Shown here piece after piece: positions 33,089 through 41,669 of a stretch of 64,000 bases of DNA. The notes below the pieces were generated by a model. The model was not told the DNA's origin and ran no database searches. It saw nothing but the letters and a program-made list of their open reading frames with translations. Within the stretch, counting starts at the first letter, position 1. Every line of letters starts with the position of its first letter. The position numbers and the translations under genes are program-made. The DNA is from Flavobacteriales bacterium. Lineage in GTDB: Bacteria > Bacteroidota > Bacteroidia > Flavobacteriales_F > PHOS-HE28. The stretch spans positions 1 to 64,000 of the forward strand of contig JAEUSU010000011.1 in the NCBI GenBank assembly GCA_016788635.1, given 5' to 3'.

Positions 33089-35286
33089 GGGAGTTGTTCG
33101 TTCCTTGTATTGGTGGGAACTGCCCCGCCGATCGTAAGCAGGATGGGGTCACGGTCGTTGCCCGAGCCGGTGTACTTCACCGTGCCATCCAGGGTCACAT
33201 CCTCGGGCCAGTAACCACTTGCGGTCAGGGTGGGGATCGATCCGCCGATGCGGGAGAGGATCGGGTCTCGGTCGTTGCCCGGTCCGGAATAGCGCACCAC
33301 ATTGTCCGGCTGCACATTGCCCTGCCAGAGCAGATGCACCGCTCCCGCCTGCGCTTGTGGCTGCGTGCCGAAGAGCGTGAAGCCGCCCGTGGTGAGATCG
33401 ATCGGGGTGACCAGTCCGGACAAGGCCACCGATGCGGCCGTCATCACGCCGAGGTGATTGCGATGGCGCAGCGCCACGTGGTAATTGCCCGGTGGCTGAC
33501 AGAACAACACGCCGGAAACGCCGTCCACATCCACCACATCGCCATCGCGTTGGATGAGCGCCGCACGCCGCTCCAGGACGTTGGTGGGCGTCACGGCATC
33601 ACGCAGTTCCACCACCACCCAATCCACCACGGCGTTCGCACCGGCCACTGAAAGCACCGCCGCATCGGTGGTGGTGGCACCCACCACCGGCCAGCCCATG
33701 GCGGTATAGGGTTCTGCCAACGGCAGGAAACCGCGCACGCGCAAGGAGTCCACCATTTCACCGGTTGCTGTACGATAGGCACCCTGCAGAAAAGCCTTCA
33801 AGCCGACAAAAGTGCCGTGGCAGAGCGGCTGGGCGTACTTGACCGTGAAACCATGCTGCCCTGCACCGGTGATGAGGAGCGATGCAGGCCCCGGGTCCAC
33901 ATCCATGCTGGTGGCGAACTCCCCGGCGAGCAGCACCGCACCGCTGGGATCCACCGCAATGCCACGGCCCAGGTCCACACCGGTACCGCCCATGGCGAAT
34001 CCCCAGCGCAACACACCGGCCGATGTATAGCTCGCTGCGAACACATCCTGCGATGGACCACCGGACAACACCGTGGAGCCTGCTCCGGGCTCAATGTCCA
34101 TGGCGGCATTAAAACCGCCACCGAGGTAGATGTTGTTCGCTGCATCGATGCGTAGCGCGTTGCAATTGGTGGCCGTGCCTGCGGAAAGCTGAATTGCCCA
34201 TTGGAACACACCCCCGGCATTGAGCTTGATCAACGCACCATCACCACCAATTGGCGTGAGGAGTTGAACGCCCGGGCCTGGATCGGCATCAAAGGCACCC
34301 TCGAAAAGCATCGCCACCACGCACGCACCGTTCTGGTCCACCGCAATGGCATTGCCCCGCTCGAACGAGGTGCCACCGAGCTGCGCCACCCATTGGAATG
34401 TGCCGGCCGCACTGAGCTTTAGCACGAAGGCATCAAAGTCCCCCGTGGAGATCAGGTTCTGTGCTCCTGCGCCGGGGTCAAAGTCGACCGTGTTGCGGAA
34501 ATGGCCCGTGACGAACACCGCGCCGTCCGGGTCCACGGACACACCCTCGCCGATATCGGATAATGTGCCACCGATACCAACGCCCCAAAGCAACAAACCG
34601 TTCTGGTCGAGCTTCACCACAAAGATGTCCTGCACCCCGTTGGTGGCCACGTTGAGCGTTCCCGGTCCGGGATCAAGGTCCGCGGTGCCCCCGAAAAAGC
34701 CGGTGACGATCACATTGTCAAAGGCATCCACCGCCACACACCTTCCCTCATCCGCTACAGTACCTCCAAGCTGCCTTGCCCAGAGCAGCGCACCGGCCGG
34801 TGAGTACTTCACCACGAAGGCGTCCGTGGATGCATTGGTGACCAGGTTCGCCACGCCAGGCCCGAGGTCAACGTCCACCGTGCCGCGGAACATGCCGGTG
34901 ACGATGACATGGTTGCTGGCATCAATGGCCACGGAACGCGCCTCATCGAAGGACAGGCTGCCAAAAGACCCGCCCCATTGGAAATTGCCGGCGGCATCCA
35001 CCTTCCGGATGAACACGTCCAGGTCGTTCACCGAAGTGACGGTGAAGATGCCCGGGCCGGGATCAAGGTCCATGGCAAGGCTGAACGTGCCTACTGTAAT
35101 AACAGCACCTGCTGCATCCGTAGCCACGGCAAAGGCACGGTCGGCGGAATTGCCACCGATCGCATGCGCCCACACGGGAGACTGGCCATGACCCCTGTGG
35201 GCCAAAAGGAGAACGACCGTTGAGATGAGGCACAGCCGACGGACGGCCGCGGTAAATGAATGAGGATTGGTTAGACGCGTGTTCAT
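33085..35286 (-). CDS. Secreted seven-repeat SBBP-like protein, copy 4 (first gene of the chain)
   Basis: Start is placed at 35286 (MNTRLTNPHS), 733 residues; the longer frame begins upstream of the likely promoter. The signal is of ordinary length, with core CLISTVVLLLAH and cleavage near GHGQ (residue 35), unlike the roughly 51-residue signals of copies 1-3. It has seven repeats, three with drifted loops (DVDLGPG, DFDPGAG, DIEPGAG). The C-terminal module resembles copy 2 more closely (VDSLRVRGFLPLAEPYTAMG). It ends RNEQLP with a stop overlapping copy 3 by ATGA. As first cistron it probably sets expression of all six genes. Confidence 0.87.
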   Translation of the reverse strand: MNTRLTNPHSFTAAVRRLCLISTVVLLLAHRGHGQSPVWAHAIGGNSADRAFAVATDAAGAVITVGTFSLAMDLDPGPGIFTVTSVNDLDVFIRKVDAAGNFQWGGSFGSLSFDEARSVAIDASNHVIVTGMFRGTVDVDLGPGVANLVTNASTDAFVVKYSPAGALLWARQLGGTVADEGRCVAVDAFDNVIVTGFFGGTADLDPGPGTLNVATNGVQDIFVVKLDQNGLLLWGVGIGGTLSDIGEGVSVDPDGAVFVTGHFRNTVDFDPGAGAQNLISTGDFDAFVLKLSAAGTFQWVAQLGGTSFERGNAIAVDQNGACVVAMLFEGAFDADPGPGVQLLTPIGGDGALIKLNAGGVFQWAIQLSAGTATNCNALRIDAANNIYLGGGFNAAMDIEPGAGSTVLSGGPSQDVFAASYTSAGVLRWGFAMGGTGVDLGRGIAVDPSGAVLLAGEFATSMDVDPGPASLLITGAGQHGFTVKYAQPLCHGTFVGLKAFLQGAYRTATGEMVDSLRVRGFLPLAEPYTAMGWPVVGATTTDAAVLSVAGANAVVDWVVVELRDAVTPTNVLERRAALIQRDGDVVDVDGVSGVLFCQPPGNYHVALRHRNHLGVMTAASVALSGLVTPIDLTTGGFTLFGTQPQAQAGAVHLLWQGNVQPDNVVRYSGPGNDRDPILSRIGGSIPTLTASGYWPEDVTLDGTVKYTGSGNDRDPILLTIGGAVPTNTRNEQLP

Positions 35287-35304
35287 CAATCTGCTCTTGC
35301 TCCT

Positions 35305-35333
35305 GCAAGCTAGGTGTGCCGCACCGACCACAA
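35305..35333 (-). promoter_or_regulatory. Candidate promoter of the six-gene chain
   Basis: On the minus strand TTG (35331-35333), 18 bases, then TAGCTTGC (35305-35312), a partial match to the TTG-N19-TAnnTTTG pattern. It lies about 19 bases before the chosen start of copy 4. No equivalent was noticed at the internal ATGA junctions. Confidence 0.4.
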
Positions 35334-35494
35334 CAGTCCGCAAGGGGTCAACGGTAAATGCGTTTAGGTGAATGGGTGCGCCGGGCAGGACGCTTGTCCC
35401 AATGGCATGGTCGTACGCCCCCGGACGCATGTTGCATCTTCACATCCTGGACATGCGGCGAGGCTCTTCTGGCCTTGTCCAGTAAACGAGACCC

Positions 35495-36211
35495 ATGGAT
35501 GCCTTGACCTTCTCGGCCTTGTTCACCCTGCTCATCCTCTGCCTTGCGCTTCTCGCGCGGGTCTTTGACCACCGCATCACACTGGCCGCGGTTCTTGGCT
35601 GCACCATCTATCTGGTCCTCGACGATCTTGTGACCGGTCTGCCACACCTCGTCACAACCCTGGACCTATTGCCCGGTGCATGGAATTGGAGCGGCAAACT
35701 TCTGAGCATCGGTCTGGCGTTTGCGGTGATCAAGATGCTGCGGATCCCGCGGACCGCAGTGGGTCTCAATCGCCCACAGAACGGACCCGGAGTGGTGATC
35801 GGCGCCGTGCTGGGTTTCGTTATCTGGGGCGTGGTCCTGGGGTACTATTTCCGCCCCGGCCAGCCGGATGCCGAAACGCTCCTTTACCAAAGCACCATGC
35901 CCGGGTTCGCAGAAGAACTCGCCTATCGTGGCATCGCACCCTCCATTCTCCTTGGACAGGTCAGGCATCGGTCGACTCACGGAGGGATCCCCTGGGTCGT
36001 CATCTGCCTTACCGCTGCGGTATTCGGCATATGGCATGCCTTGCAGGTCACAGACGGTCGCCTTCACCTTGACATGGTCCCGGAGCTGATCCCCTTCCTC
36101 GGTAGCCTACCTGGAGGTTACCTGCGATTCAGGACGAACAGTCTTTGGGTGCCCATTGCCTGCCATGGTGCGGCCAACCTGGCTTTCCATGCGGTCGGTG
36201 GGCTGCTGTGA
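35495..36211 (+). CDS. CPBP-family intramembrane metalloprotease
   Basis: 238 residues with about six to seven membrane segments. The CPBP/Abi motifs are in order: E140-E141-x-x-x-R145 (AEELAYRG), H181 in FGIWHAL, and H224 with N229 in CHGAANL, the expected glutamate/histidine metal site within the membrane. Bacterial members process prenylated-type substrates or act in immunity to bacteriocins; which applies here is unknown. It stands alone on the plus strand, divergent from the six-gene chain and convergent with the aldo/keto reductase gene, with only 11 bases between stops. Confidence 0.9.
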   Translation: MDALTFSALFTLLILCLALLARVFDHRITLAAVLGCTIYLVLDDLVTGLPHLVTTLDLLPGAWNWSGKLLSIGLAFAVIKMLRIPRTAVGLNRPQNGPGVVIGAVLGFVIWGVVLGYYFRPGQPDAETLLYQSTMPGFAEELAYRGIAPSILLGQVRHRSTHGGIPWVVICLTAAVFGIWHALQVTDGRLHLDMVPELIPFLGSLPGGYLRFRTNSLWVPIACHGAANLAFHAVGGLL

Positions 36212-36222
36212 CCCCAGGCGGA

Positions 36223-37203
36223 TCACCATGTGCTCAACCTTTCCCCCTTCAGCGCTTCTTCCACCTTGTCCAACACATCGCGTGAGAGCAGGTCCTGCGC
36301 TTCCACTGCCTTCAGGTTCTCCGCGAGTTGCGTGGTCTTGCTGGCGCCAAGTATCACGGTGCTCACGCGCGGGTTCTTCAAGCACCAGGCGATGGCGAAG
36401 ACAGGCAGTGACAGCCCAAGGTCGGCGGCAAAGGGTTTCAACCTGTTCACGGCCTTCACACGCGCTTCATTCCATTCACGCTCCCGGAGCCAGTCGAGTC
36501 CTTCGGCGGTGAGGCGGGTGCCTTGTTGCGCGTTGGTGCCGTGCTTGCCGCTGAGCACACCGCTCGCCAAGGGGCTCCAGATCGTGGTGCCAAGGCCCAC
36601 GGTGTCATAGAGCGGCGCGAACTCCCGCTCCACCTTCTCGCGGTGGAACATGTTGTATTGCGGCTGTTCCATCACCGGCGCAATGAGGTGGTGCTTTTCC
36701 GCCACCGCGTGCGCTTCCTTGATCTGCTCGGCATTCCATTCACTCGTGCCCCAGTAGAGGACCTTGCCCTGCATGATCAGCTGGTGCATGGTCCACACCG
36801 TCTCTGCGATGGGCGTGTTCGGGTCGGGGCGGTGGCAGAAGAACAAGTCGAGGTATTCCACCTGAAGCCGCTGTAGCGCTGCATGGCAGGCCTCCACCAC
36901 GTGCTTGCGGTGCAATCCCACCTGCGTGGGCAGTTTTCCGCCTGTGCCGAAGAATACCTTGCTGCTCACCATCCACGTGTCGCGTGGCCATTCCATTCGA
37001 GACAGGATGCGGCCCATGACGCGCTCGCTCCCGCCTCGTGAATAGATCTCTGCATTATCGAAAAAGTTGACCCCATTGTCGTAGGCGAGCTTCATCAACT
37101 CAGCGGCAGTCTCATCCGTGATCAGCTTGCCGAAGGTGAGCCAGGAGCCGAGGGAGAGCTCGGAGACTTGAAGGCCGGAGGTGCCGAGGCGGCGGTAGCG
37201 CAT
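36223..37203 (-). CDS. Aldo/keto reductase, Kv-beta-like
   Basis: 326 residues. The catalytic tetrad is intact: D49, Y54 (FFDNAEIY), K82 (SSKVFF) and H124 (FFCHRPDP). The NADPH-binding C-terminal motif is VILGASKTTQLAENL. Sequence flow (RRLGTSGLQVSELSLGSW, then WMVSSKVFFGTGG) resembles the AKR6/voltage-gated potassium channel beta-subunit branch, which in bacteria are soluble NADPH-dependent reductases of unknown natural substrate. Monocistronic by context. Confidence 0.93.
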   Translation of the reverse strand: MRYRRLGTSGLQVSELSLGSWLTFGKLITDETAAELMKLAYDNGVNFFDNAEIYSRGGSERVMGRILSRMEWPRDTWMVSSKVFFGTGGKLPTQVGLHRKHVVEACHAALQRLQVEYLDLFFCHRPDPNTPIAETVWTMHQLIMQGKVLYWGTSEWNAEQIKEAHAVAEKHHLIAPVMEQPQYNMFHREKVEREFAPLYDTVGLGTTIWSPLASGVLSGKHGTNAQQGTRLTAEGLDWLREREWNEARVKAVNRLKPFAADLGLSLPVFAIAWCLKNPRVSTVILGASKTTQLAENLKAVEAQDLLSRDVLDKVEEALKGERLSTW

Positions 37204-37312
37204 GGGTTCGACGTTGACGGTTAGGGGACACCAGCATCATGCTGGCGACAGAAGGATAGGAGGTTGCGAGCAAGCCGGGCTTGCACAGGCTCCCTGCGCA
37301 AAGATCGGCACA

Positions 37313-39640
37313 TTACTCGGCCACGATCCTCCCCGACCGGCGCATCAACCCCGCTTCGCGAAGGGACCACAGGAAGAGCCCCGGACCGGGCAGGTCCAGG
37401 TGCACGTTCACCGGGCCTGCGGCCATGCGCTGCCCAAGCACTTCGCGGCCCGTGGCGTCGTACAGGAACAAGTCCCACGGGCCCGTTCCATCGAGCTGGC
37501 CCTGGAACCGAACGGGGCCATGGGTCGGGTTCGGTGCCGCCTGAAAGGCGATCGATCCAGCATCCTCCGGCATTCCCGCCCCAGAGCAAACACCGGGCAG
37601 GTTCACATCCAACCAGGCCATGCGCTTCGCGATCCACGCCTTCAGGGTGTCCAATTCAGCCGGGTAAGTGGTGGCGAAGGGTCCGAGTTCCGGCGTGGGT
37701 CCGCTCATGCCCAGGATGGGCCACTTCGTGAAATGCCGCGCCTGCGCATTGGCCACCAGCACACCCACACTGTCGATCCACGCATGGATGACAGGCAGTG
37801 AGAGCGGACCCAGCCGCTGTTGTTCATAGGCGCATCGCAGTTCATTGGCGAACGCGGGGTCCTGCAACAGCCGGATATACCACCCGGTGGAGTGGTTGTC
37901 CGGGTCGCAATCGTTGATCAGGTGCGCCCAGCCGCTGCCGTCCCTGTTGCTGTAATAGATGCAATCCCAATGATCCTTCCACGCCCAATCAAAATCCCAG
38001 ACCGGACCGGCCTTCAGCCTGCCCCCGTTGCTGTCCTTGTCCTTGTGGAAGAACACGCTCTTCTTGAAACCATCGTTGTTGCGCGCCACTTCGTTCACCA
38101 GGAAGTAGTTGATGAACGACGGGACATCCAGGTAGGCACGATAGCCCAGCGATGGGTCCGCGAAGGAACTGCCGTACAGGGCCGTCTCCAGAGTGTTGAT
38201 GGCGTCCTGGATGTAGATCTTCTGCTGTGGGGTGATCACATCGGGGGCCGGGTACTCATACAGGAAGTGGACGTCGAACGTGGGATGGTCGATGGGTGAG
38301 AAGTTCGACTGGAAACTGTTCCAGGGCGCCCAGAGGTTCTGTTGCAGGATGTAGCCTCCGGTCAGGTCGTCACCGCTGTTCTCATGCGGATCAAGGCGCG
38401 CGATGGCGACGCGTCCGTTGTCGCGTTTGATCTTCTCTCCGAGGACATAGATCCCCCTGTACCGTCCATCGAGCAGCACTTCGCACAGGTGCATGCGCGG
38501 GGCATACTGGCCCATGGAACGCGCCAGGTGCATGGCCAGCGCATGGCGCACGAGAGACCTGTCGTTGTAGTTGCTCAACAACACCCAGTCATTCTCCTGG
38601 GGCATGCCCAGCAAAGGCACATTGTTGTTGGAGCCATCCGGCAGGCGGGTCTCCACGCTGTAGGGGCGTTGCGGATAGCCCGCCGATGAGGCACCGCGTA
38701 TGCCAATGCCGATGTGCCCATTGTACACGTTGCTGGGGTCGGTCATGGCGGTTACCGTGCCAGGACCGTTGTACTTGATCTCCATCAGGGCCTGGACCTT
38801 GCCCGTGTAAGGGATCTCCGCTCCTGCGGTATGCAACAGCACGATGGGCAGCTCACTGCTCACCACCTGGATGGTTCCCGGATCCTCCACGCACAGTTCG
38901 AAGGCACCGGTTGCGCCGCCATAGCCGAATACCTGTATGTAGAGCATACCCCCCATGGGAAGTTCATCGGCCATGATGCGCGAGAAATAGCCCGGCCCTC
39001 CATCATCGTCGCAGGCCAGCCGGACCAGGCTGAAGCAGTCAACGCCAGCCCACAAGGCAAGTCCGGTATCGTTCAACCCGCCGGTGGAAAAGGTGCTGAC
39101 CACCACACTGCCCGACGCCGGGACCGGCATGGTGTACCAGAGGTCACCTCCCGCATAGTTGGCACAGCCCGGGTCCAGGCCGGTGCCGGTAGCACCCGCG
39201 TTGTTCACGATCACACAATCCGCCGTGTCAATGGCCAGGGCGGTGCAAGGCACACCGCCTGCGGCGGGAATGACGGTGCAATCGGCCGTTCCGGAGTAGA
39301 CGGTGCCCGTGGCCGGGTCCGTGCCATCGCTGAACAGCACGTTGCCATAGGTGCCCAGGAGCTGGTAGGTGTTCTCGTTCTCCCACGAACCGGAGCTGTA
39401 GACCAACTGGATCACGTCCCCATTGCAGGCTGAAAATGCCCCGCTGCTGCCATGACCGGTGGCGGCGAACGTACCCACGGACGCCCCGTTCACACGGACC
39501 TCCAGCACGCCTCCGTTCCACCCATCCCCATAGCTGTCCTGCATCATCACGTGATGGTCGCAGCACTGCGCCGGCGCCTCACCCAGCCAAAGGCTGAAGA
39601 ACAAGGTGACCGGTATTCCCAAACGCTTCATGGTCTTCAT
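37313..39640 (-). CDS. T9SS-secreted CotH-kinase-domain protein
   Basis: Start is at 39640 (MKTMKRLGI) or the in-frame Met at 39631; about 775 residues. Signal peptide to APAQ, then a beta-rich region (DSYGDGWNGGVLEVRVNG), a PPC-like module, a CotH domain from about 320 to 640 (GIRGASSAGYPQRPYSVE, VLLSNYNDRSLVRHALA, GRYRGIYVLGEKIKRDNGR, and the acidic VWDFDWAWKDHWD), and a C-terminal type A sorting domain (APNPTHGPVRF ... DATGREVLG). CotH proteins are atypical kinases phosphorylating other secreted or structural proteins. In Bacteroidota the extracellular targets are unknown. A -7 element lies directly upstream. Confidence 0.88.
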   Translation of the reverse strand: MKTMKRLGIPVTLFFSLWLGEAPAQCCDHHVMMQDSYGDGWNGGVLEVRVNGASVGTFAATGHGSSGAFSACNGDVIQLVYSSGSWENENTYQLLGTYGNVLFSDGTDPATGTVYSGTADCTVIPAAGGVPCTALAIDTADCVIVNNAGATGTGLDPGCANYAGGDLWYTMPVPASGSVVVSTFSTGGLNDTGLALWAGVDCFSLVRLACDDDGGPGYFSRIMADELPMGGMLYIQVFGYGGATGAFELCVEDPGTIQVVSSELPIVLLHTAGAEIPYTGKVQALMEIKYNGPGTVTAMTDPSNVYNGHIGIGIRGASSAGYPQRPYSVETRLPDGSNNNVPLLGMPQENDWVLLSNYNDRSLVRHALAMHLARSMGQYAPRMHLCEVLLDGRYRGIYVLGEKIKRDNGRVAIARLDPHENSGDDLTGGYILQQNLWAPWNSFQSNFSPIDHPTFDVHFLYEYPAPDVITPQQKIYIQDAINTLETALYGSSFADPSLGYRAYLDVPSFINYFLVNEVARNNDGFKKSVFFHKDKDSNGGRLKAGPVWDFDWAWKDHWDCIYYSNRDGSGWAHLINDCDPDNHSTGWYIRLLQDPAFANELRCAYEQQRLGPLSLPVIHAWIDSVGVLVANAQARHFTKWPILGMSGPTPELGPFATTYPAELDTLKAWIAKRMAWLDVNLPGVCSGAGMPEDAGSIAFQAAPNPTHGPVRFQGQLDGTGPWDLFLYDATGREVLGQRMAAGPVNVHLDLPGPGLFLWSLREAGLMRRSGRIVAE

Positions 39641-39648
39641 GATCCATT

Positions 39649-39656
39649 CAAATCTA
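39649..39656 (-). promoter_or_regulatory. -7 element for the CotH gene
   Basis: TAGATTTG on the minus strand, an exact TAnnTTTG match, eight bases from the start at 39640. Transcription would begin almost at that codon, favouring a very short leader or the second Met at 39631. Confidence 0.55.
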
Positions 39657-40046
39657 AGTGGCCGTGGCTTCATACGCCCGGGCACGCTCGCTGACAGGGC
39701 GCATGGTCCGTTTCCCGGGTCTCCCGTTGGGTTAGCGAACTGTGGAGCACTAGATCCCGTGACAACCACCCAGGTCTTGCCCCTTCAGGCCTTGCATTGT
39801 TCACGACTGGTGGAAAACCTGAGGTGCTCCCAAGCCAACACTTCATCCGGTCCACATGTCTTCTTTACACACACCGCGCTGCTTTGCGCACAGCATGAGC
39901 CCCCACGTCCACATGCCGAACATCAGGGCGGCCTTCCAGCCGAAGGCTGCCGCACCGGCCACCGATCGCTCGCCCGGGAGGGCGTTGCGCCTGCCCAGCC
40001 GGCAGGTTGCTTGAGCGGTGCAGGCGGCACGCGGACGATCCAGCGA

Positions 40047-40070
40047 AGGGGCCCCGGGGACGGGGCCTCT
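40047..40070 (+). terminator. Terminator-like hairpin with no assigned gene
   Basis: A 9-bp stem with one G-U pair (40047-40055 with 40062-40070), then TCGTTTG. On the plus strand no gene precedes it within 400 bases; it may end an undetected small RNA or act as a leader structure for the RidA-family gene. Confidence 0.4.
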
Positions 40071-40132
40071 TCGTTTGCCGCCCAGCCCCCATCTTCGCAA
40101 CAGCTGTCGGTAAACCGTCACTCATCATCCAC

Positions 40133-40543
40133 ATGTCAGGCATCTCTTCACACAAAGCCCCCGAACCTGTTGGCCACTACCCGCATGCCCGCCGTGTGGG
40201 TGACCTTCTCTTCCTGAGCGGTGTGGGTCCGCGGGAACGGGGCACGAAGAAGATCCCCGGGGTGGAGCTGAACGCCGATGGCAGCATCGCCTCCTACGAC
40301 ATCGAGACGCAGGTGCGCAGCGTGTTCCAGAATGTGAAGTGGATCCTGGAGGACAGCGGCAGCAGCTGGGAGAAGATCGTGGATGTGACCGTATACCTCA
40401 CCAACATGAAGGACGACTTCGCCACGTACAACCGGCTGTGGGCGGCATACTTCGAGAAGGACCCGCCATGCCGGACCACCTTGGAGATCAACTGCCTGCC
40501 CACGCCGATCGCCATCGAGCTGAAGGTGATCGCGACGTTTTAG
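40133..40543 (+). CDS. RidA-family protein, probable 2-aminomuconate deaminase
   Basis: 136 residues from MSGISSHKAP at 40133. Typical RidA fold: PVGHYPHARRVGDLLFLSGVGPR at the start (the extended form seen in aminomuconate deaminases rather than generic RidA), VFQNVKWILEDSG, VTVYLTNM, and the conserved active-site arginine in PCRTTLEI. The enzyme would convert 2-aminomuconate to 4-oxalocrotonate with release of ammonia, the step after the aldehyde dehydrogenase encoded at 16781. General enamine deaminase activity is the alternative. It is followed six bases later by a DinB-family gene. Confidence 0.8.
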   Translation: MSGISSHKAPEPVGHYPHARRVGDLLFLSGVGPRERGTKKIPGVELNADGSIASYDIETQVRSVFQNVKWILEDSGSSWEKIVDVTVYLTNMKDDFATYNRLWAAYFEKDPPCRTTLEINCLPTPIAIELKVIATF

Positions 40544-40549
40544 GACGAG

Positions 40550-41071
40550 ATGGATCGCCCTGAGATCGGCGCTGCGTTGCTCCAGCACCACGAAGCCTTT
40601 ATCGCGCGCGTGCTCGAATTGCCCATGAGCCAGCGCGCTGGATCGCGGAACGGCAAGTGGACGCCCGCACAGCACATGGAGCACATCCTCCGCGCCGTAC
40701 GACCGGTCGCCATGGCGCTGCTCATTCCGAAGTGGTTCCTGCGGTGGCGCATCGGCGTTCCGAACCGGCCACCACGCGACTATGAAGGCCTTGTACAGCG
40801 CTACAAGGAAAAGCTGGCCGCTGGTGGCCGCGCCTCGGGTCGGTTCGTTCCACCTGCGGTTCCAGCTCGTGATGTCGAGTCGATCGCGTCATCCGTGAAC
40901 AGGTCCGTAGCCTTGCTCGCGCGACGTGTGAACAACTGGTCCGAGCAAGATCTGGATTCGGTTCTCCTACCGCACCCGCTGCTCGGGAAGATCACTGTGC
41001 GGGAGATGCTCTTCTTCACCATCTATCATGTCCAGCATCACCATGCGCTGGTGGACCGTGACACCGCCTAA
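40550..41071 (+). CDS. DinB-family (four-helix) protein
   Basis: 173 residues with the DinB/YfiT helical-bundle pattern. Possible metal-binding histidines are in TPAQHMEHILRAV and at the end in FFTIYHVQHHHAL. Members are damage-inducible proteins or thiol transferases using bacillithiol or similar; substrate here unknown. Six bases after the RidA-family gene, so probably translated from the same mRNA. Confidence 0.8.
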   Translation: MDRPEIGAALLQHHEAFIARVLELPMSQRAGSRNGKWTPAQHMEHILRAVRPVAMALLIPKWFLRWRIGVPNRPPRDYEGLVQRYKEKLAAGGRASGRFVPPAVPARDVESIASSVNRSVALLARRVNNWSEQDLDSVLLPHPLLGKITVREMLFFTIYHVQHHHALVDRDTA

Positions 41072-41669
41072 CACCAGGCTGAAGCTGTTCGCGGTATCGC
41101 TGCTCCTAGTGTGCGTGGCGTGCAGCCGGTCATCGCTTCCGCCCGGGAAAGGCAACGACAGCCACGATCGGCAAGGAGGTGCGCGCGCTGAATACGGTGT
41201 GCTCCACCTTCACGCCACCTGGAGCGAACCCTGGTGCGGAGGCACTGAACCGGACCCCCACGAATGGCCACGGACCACACCATGGAGCGGTTGGAGGTAC
41301 ATCCGAGCAGCCGCGCCGGACAGCACAGGCCGCTTCGCGATCAACGATATCAACCTGCCGGTCCGTGATTCCATCCGCACCGATGGCACGGGCAATGGCC
41401 ACCTCAAGTTGCCGCCCGGCAATTACCTCCTGCTCGACCGTGATCGCGTGGACCGTATAACGCACGACAGGCTCCTTCACGACTTCGCCAAGCCCAGCCC
41501 GCACCAGGATGCGGTGAACAAGGAGTGCCTGAAGCAATGGCTTCACGGACCCTTCGGAGTGATCACCATCGCGGCAGGTGACACGCTGCACGTGGATCTG
41601 CCACTGCATGGGCCATGTCCATGGTACAGCACCCCTTGTGTGAACTACCGGGGGCCGTTGCCGCCCTAG
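41046..41669 (+). CDS. Predicted lipoprotein of unknown function
   Basis: From the Met at 41046 (MRWWTVTPPN) about 207 residues; the frame is open from 41028. The lipobox CVAC follows the hydrophobic core LKLFAVSLLLV, so the mature protein would be lipid-anchored. The body shows HLHATWSEPWCGG, then GRFAINDINLPVRDS and KLPPGNYLLLDRD, reminiscent of a small beta-sandwich, but no family is recognised. It overlaps the end of the DinB gene and its stop codon overlaps the stop of the convergent DUF418 gene. Confidence 0.7.
   Translation, partial: RWWTVTPPNTRLKLFAVSLLLVCVACSRSSLPPGKGNDSHDRQGGARAEYGVLHLHATWSEPWCGGTEPDPHEWPRTTPWSGWRYIRAAAPDSTGRFAINDINLPVRDSIRTDGTGNGHLKLPPGNYLLLDRDRVDRITHDRLLHDFAKPSPHQDAVNKECLKQWLHGPFGVITIAAGDTLHVDLPLHGPCPWYSTPCVNYRGPLPP

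Larger units (their letters stand above)
26257..35286 (-). repeat. Four tandem paralogous genes of about 2.2-2.3 kb
   Basis: Copies at 26257-28545, 28542-30818, 30815-33088 and 33085-35286. They share the same layout, and their last 180 or so coding bases are highly similar even at DNA level, as at 28600-28680, 30870-30955 and 33140-33220. This suggests tandem duplication with continued gene conversion at the 3' ends. Confidence 0.85.
39641..40132. other. 492-base stretch without a convincing gene
   Basis: Contains the CotH gene promoter at its left end and a terminator-like hairpin at 40047-40070. A minus-strand ORF at 39843-40121 (92 residues, arginine-rich start, WKAALMFGMWTWG near the end) has no recognised family. 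No tRNA or known RNA was found. Confidence 0.5.

Noticed and set aside
26257-35286. CRISPR-like or satellite array because of the regular repeats
   Set aside because: The repeats are coding, about 200 bases apart and diverged; they are propeller blades in open reading frames.
36223-37203. Aldo/keto reductase as part of the kynurenine pathway
   Set aside because: It belongs to the Kv-beta-like branch, which has no known role there, and lies far from the other genes.
39843-40121. Small membrane protein gene on the minus strand
   Set aside because: The N-terminal half is arginine/proline-rich and unlike a protein, no start signal was seen, and no family matches.
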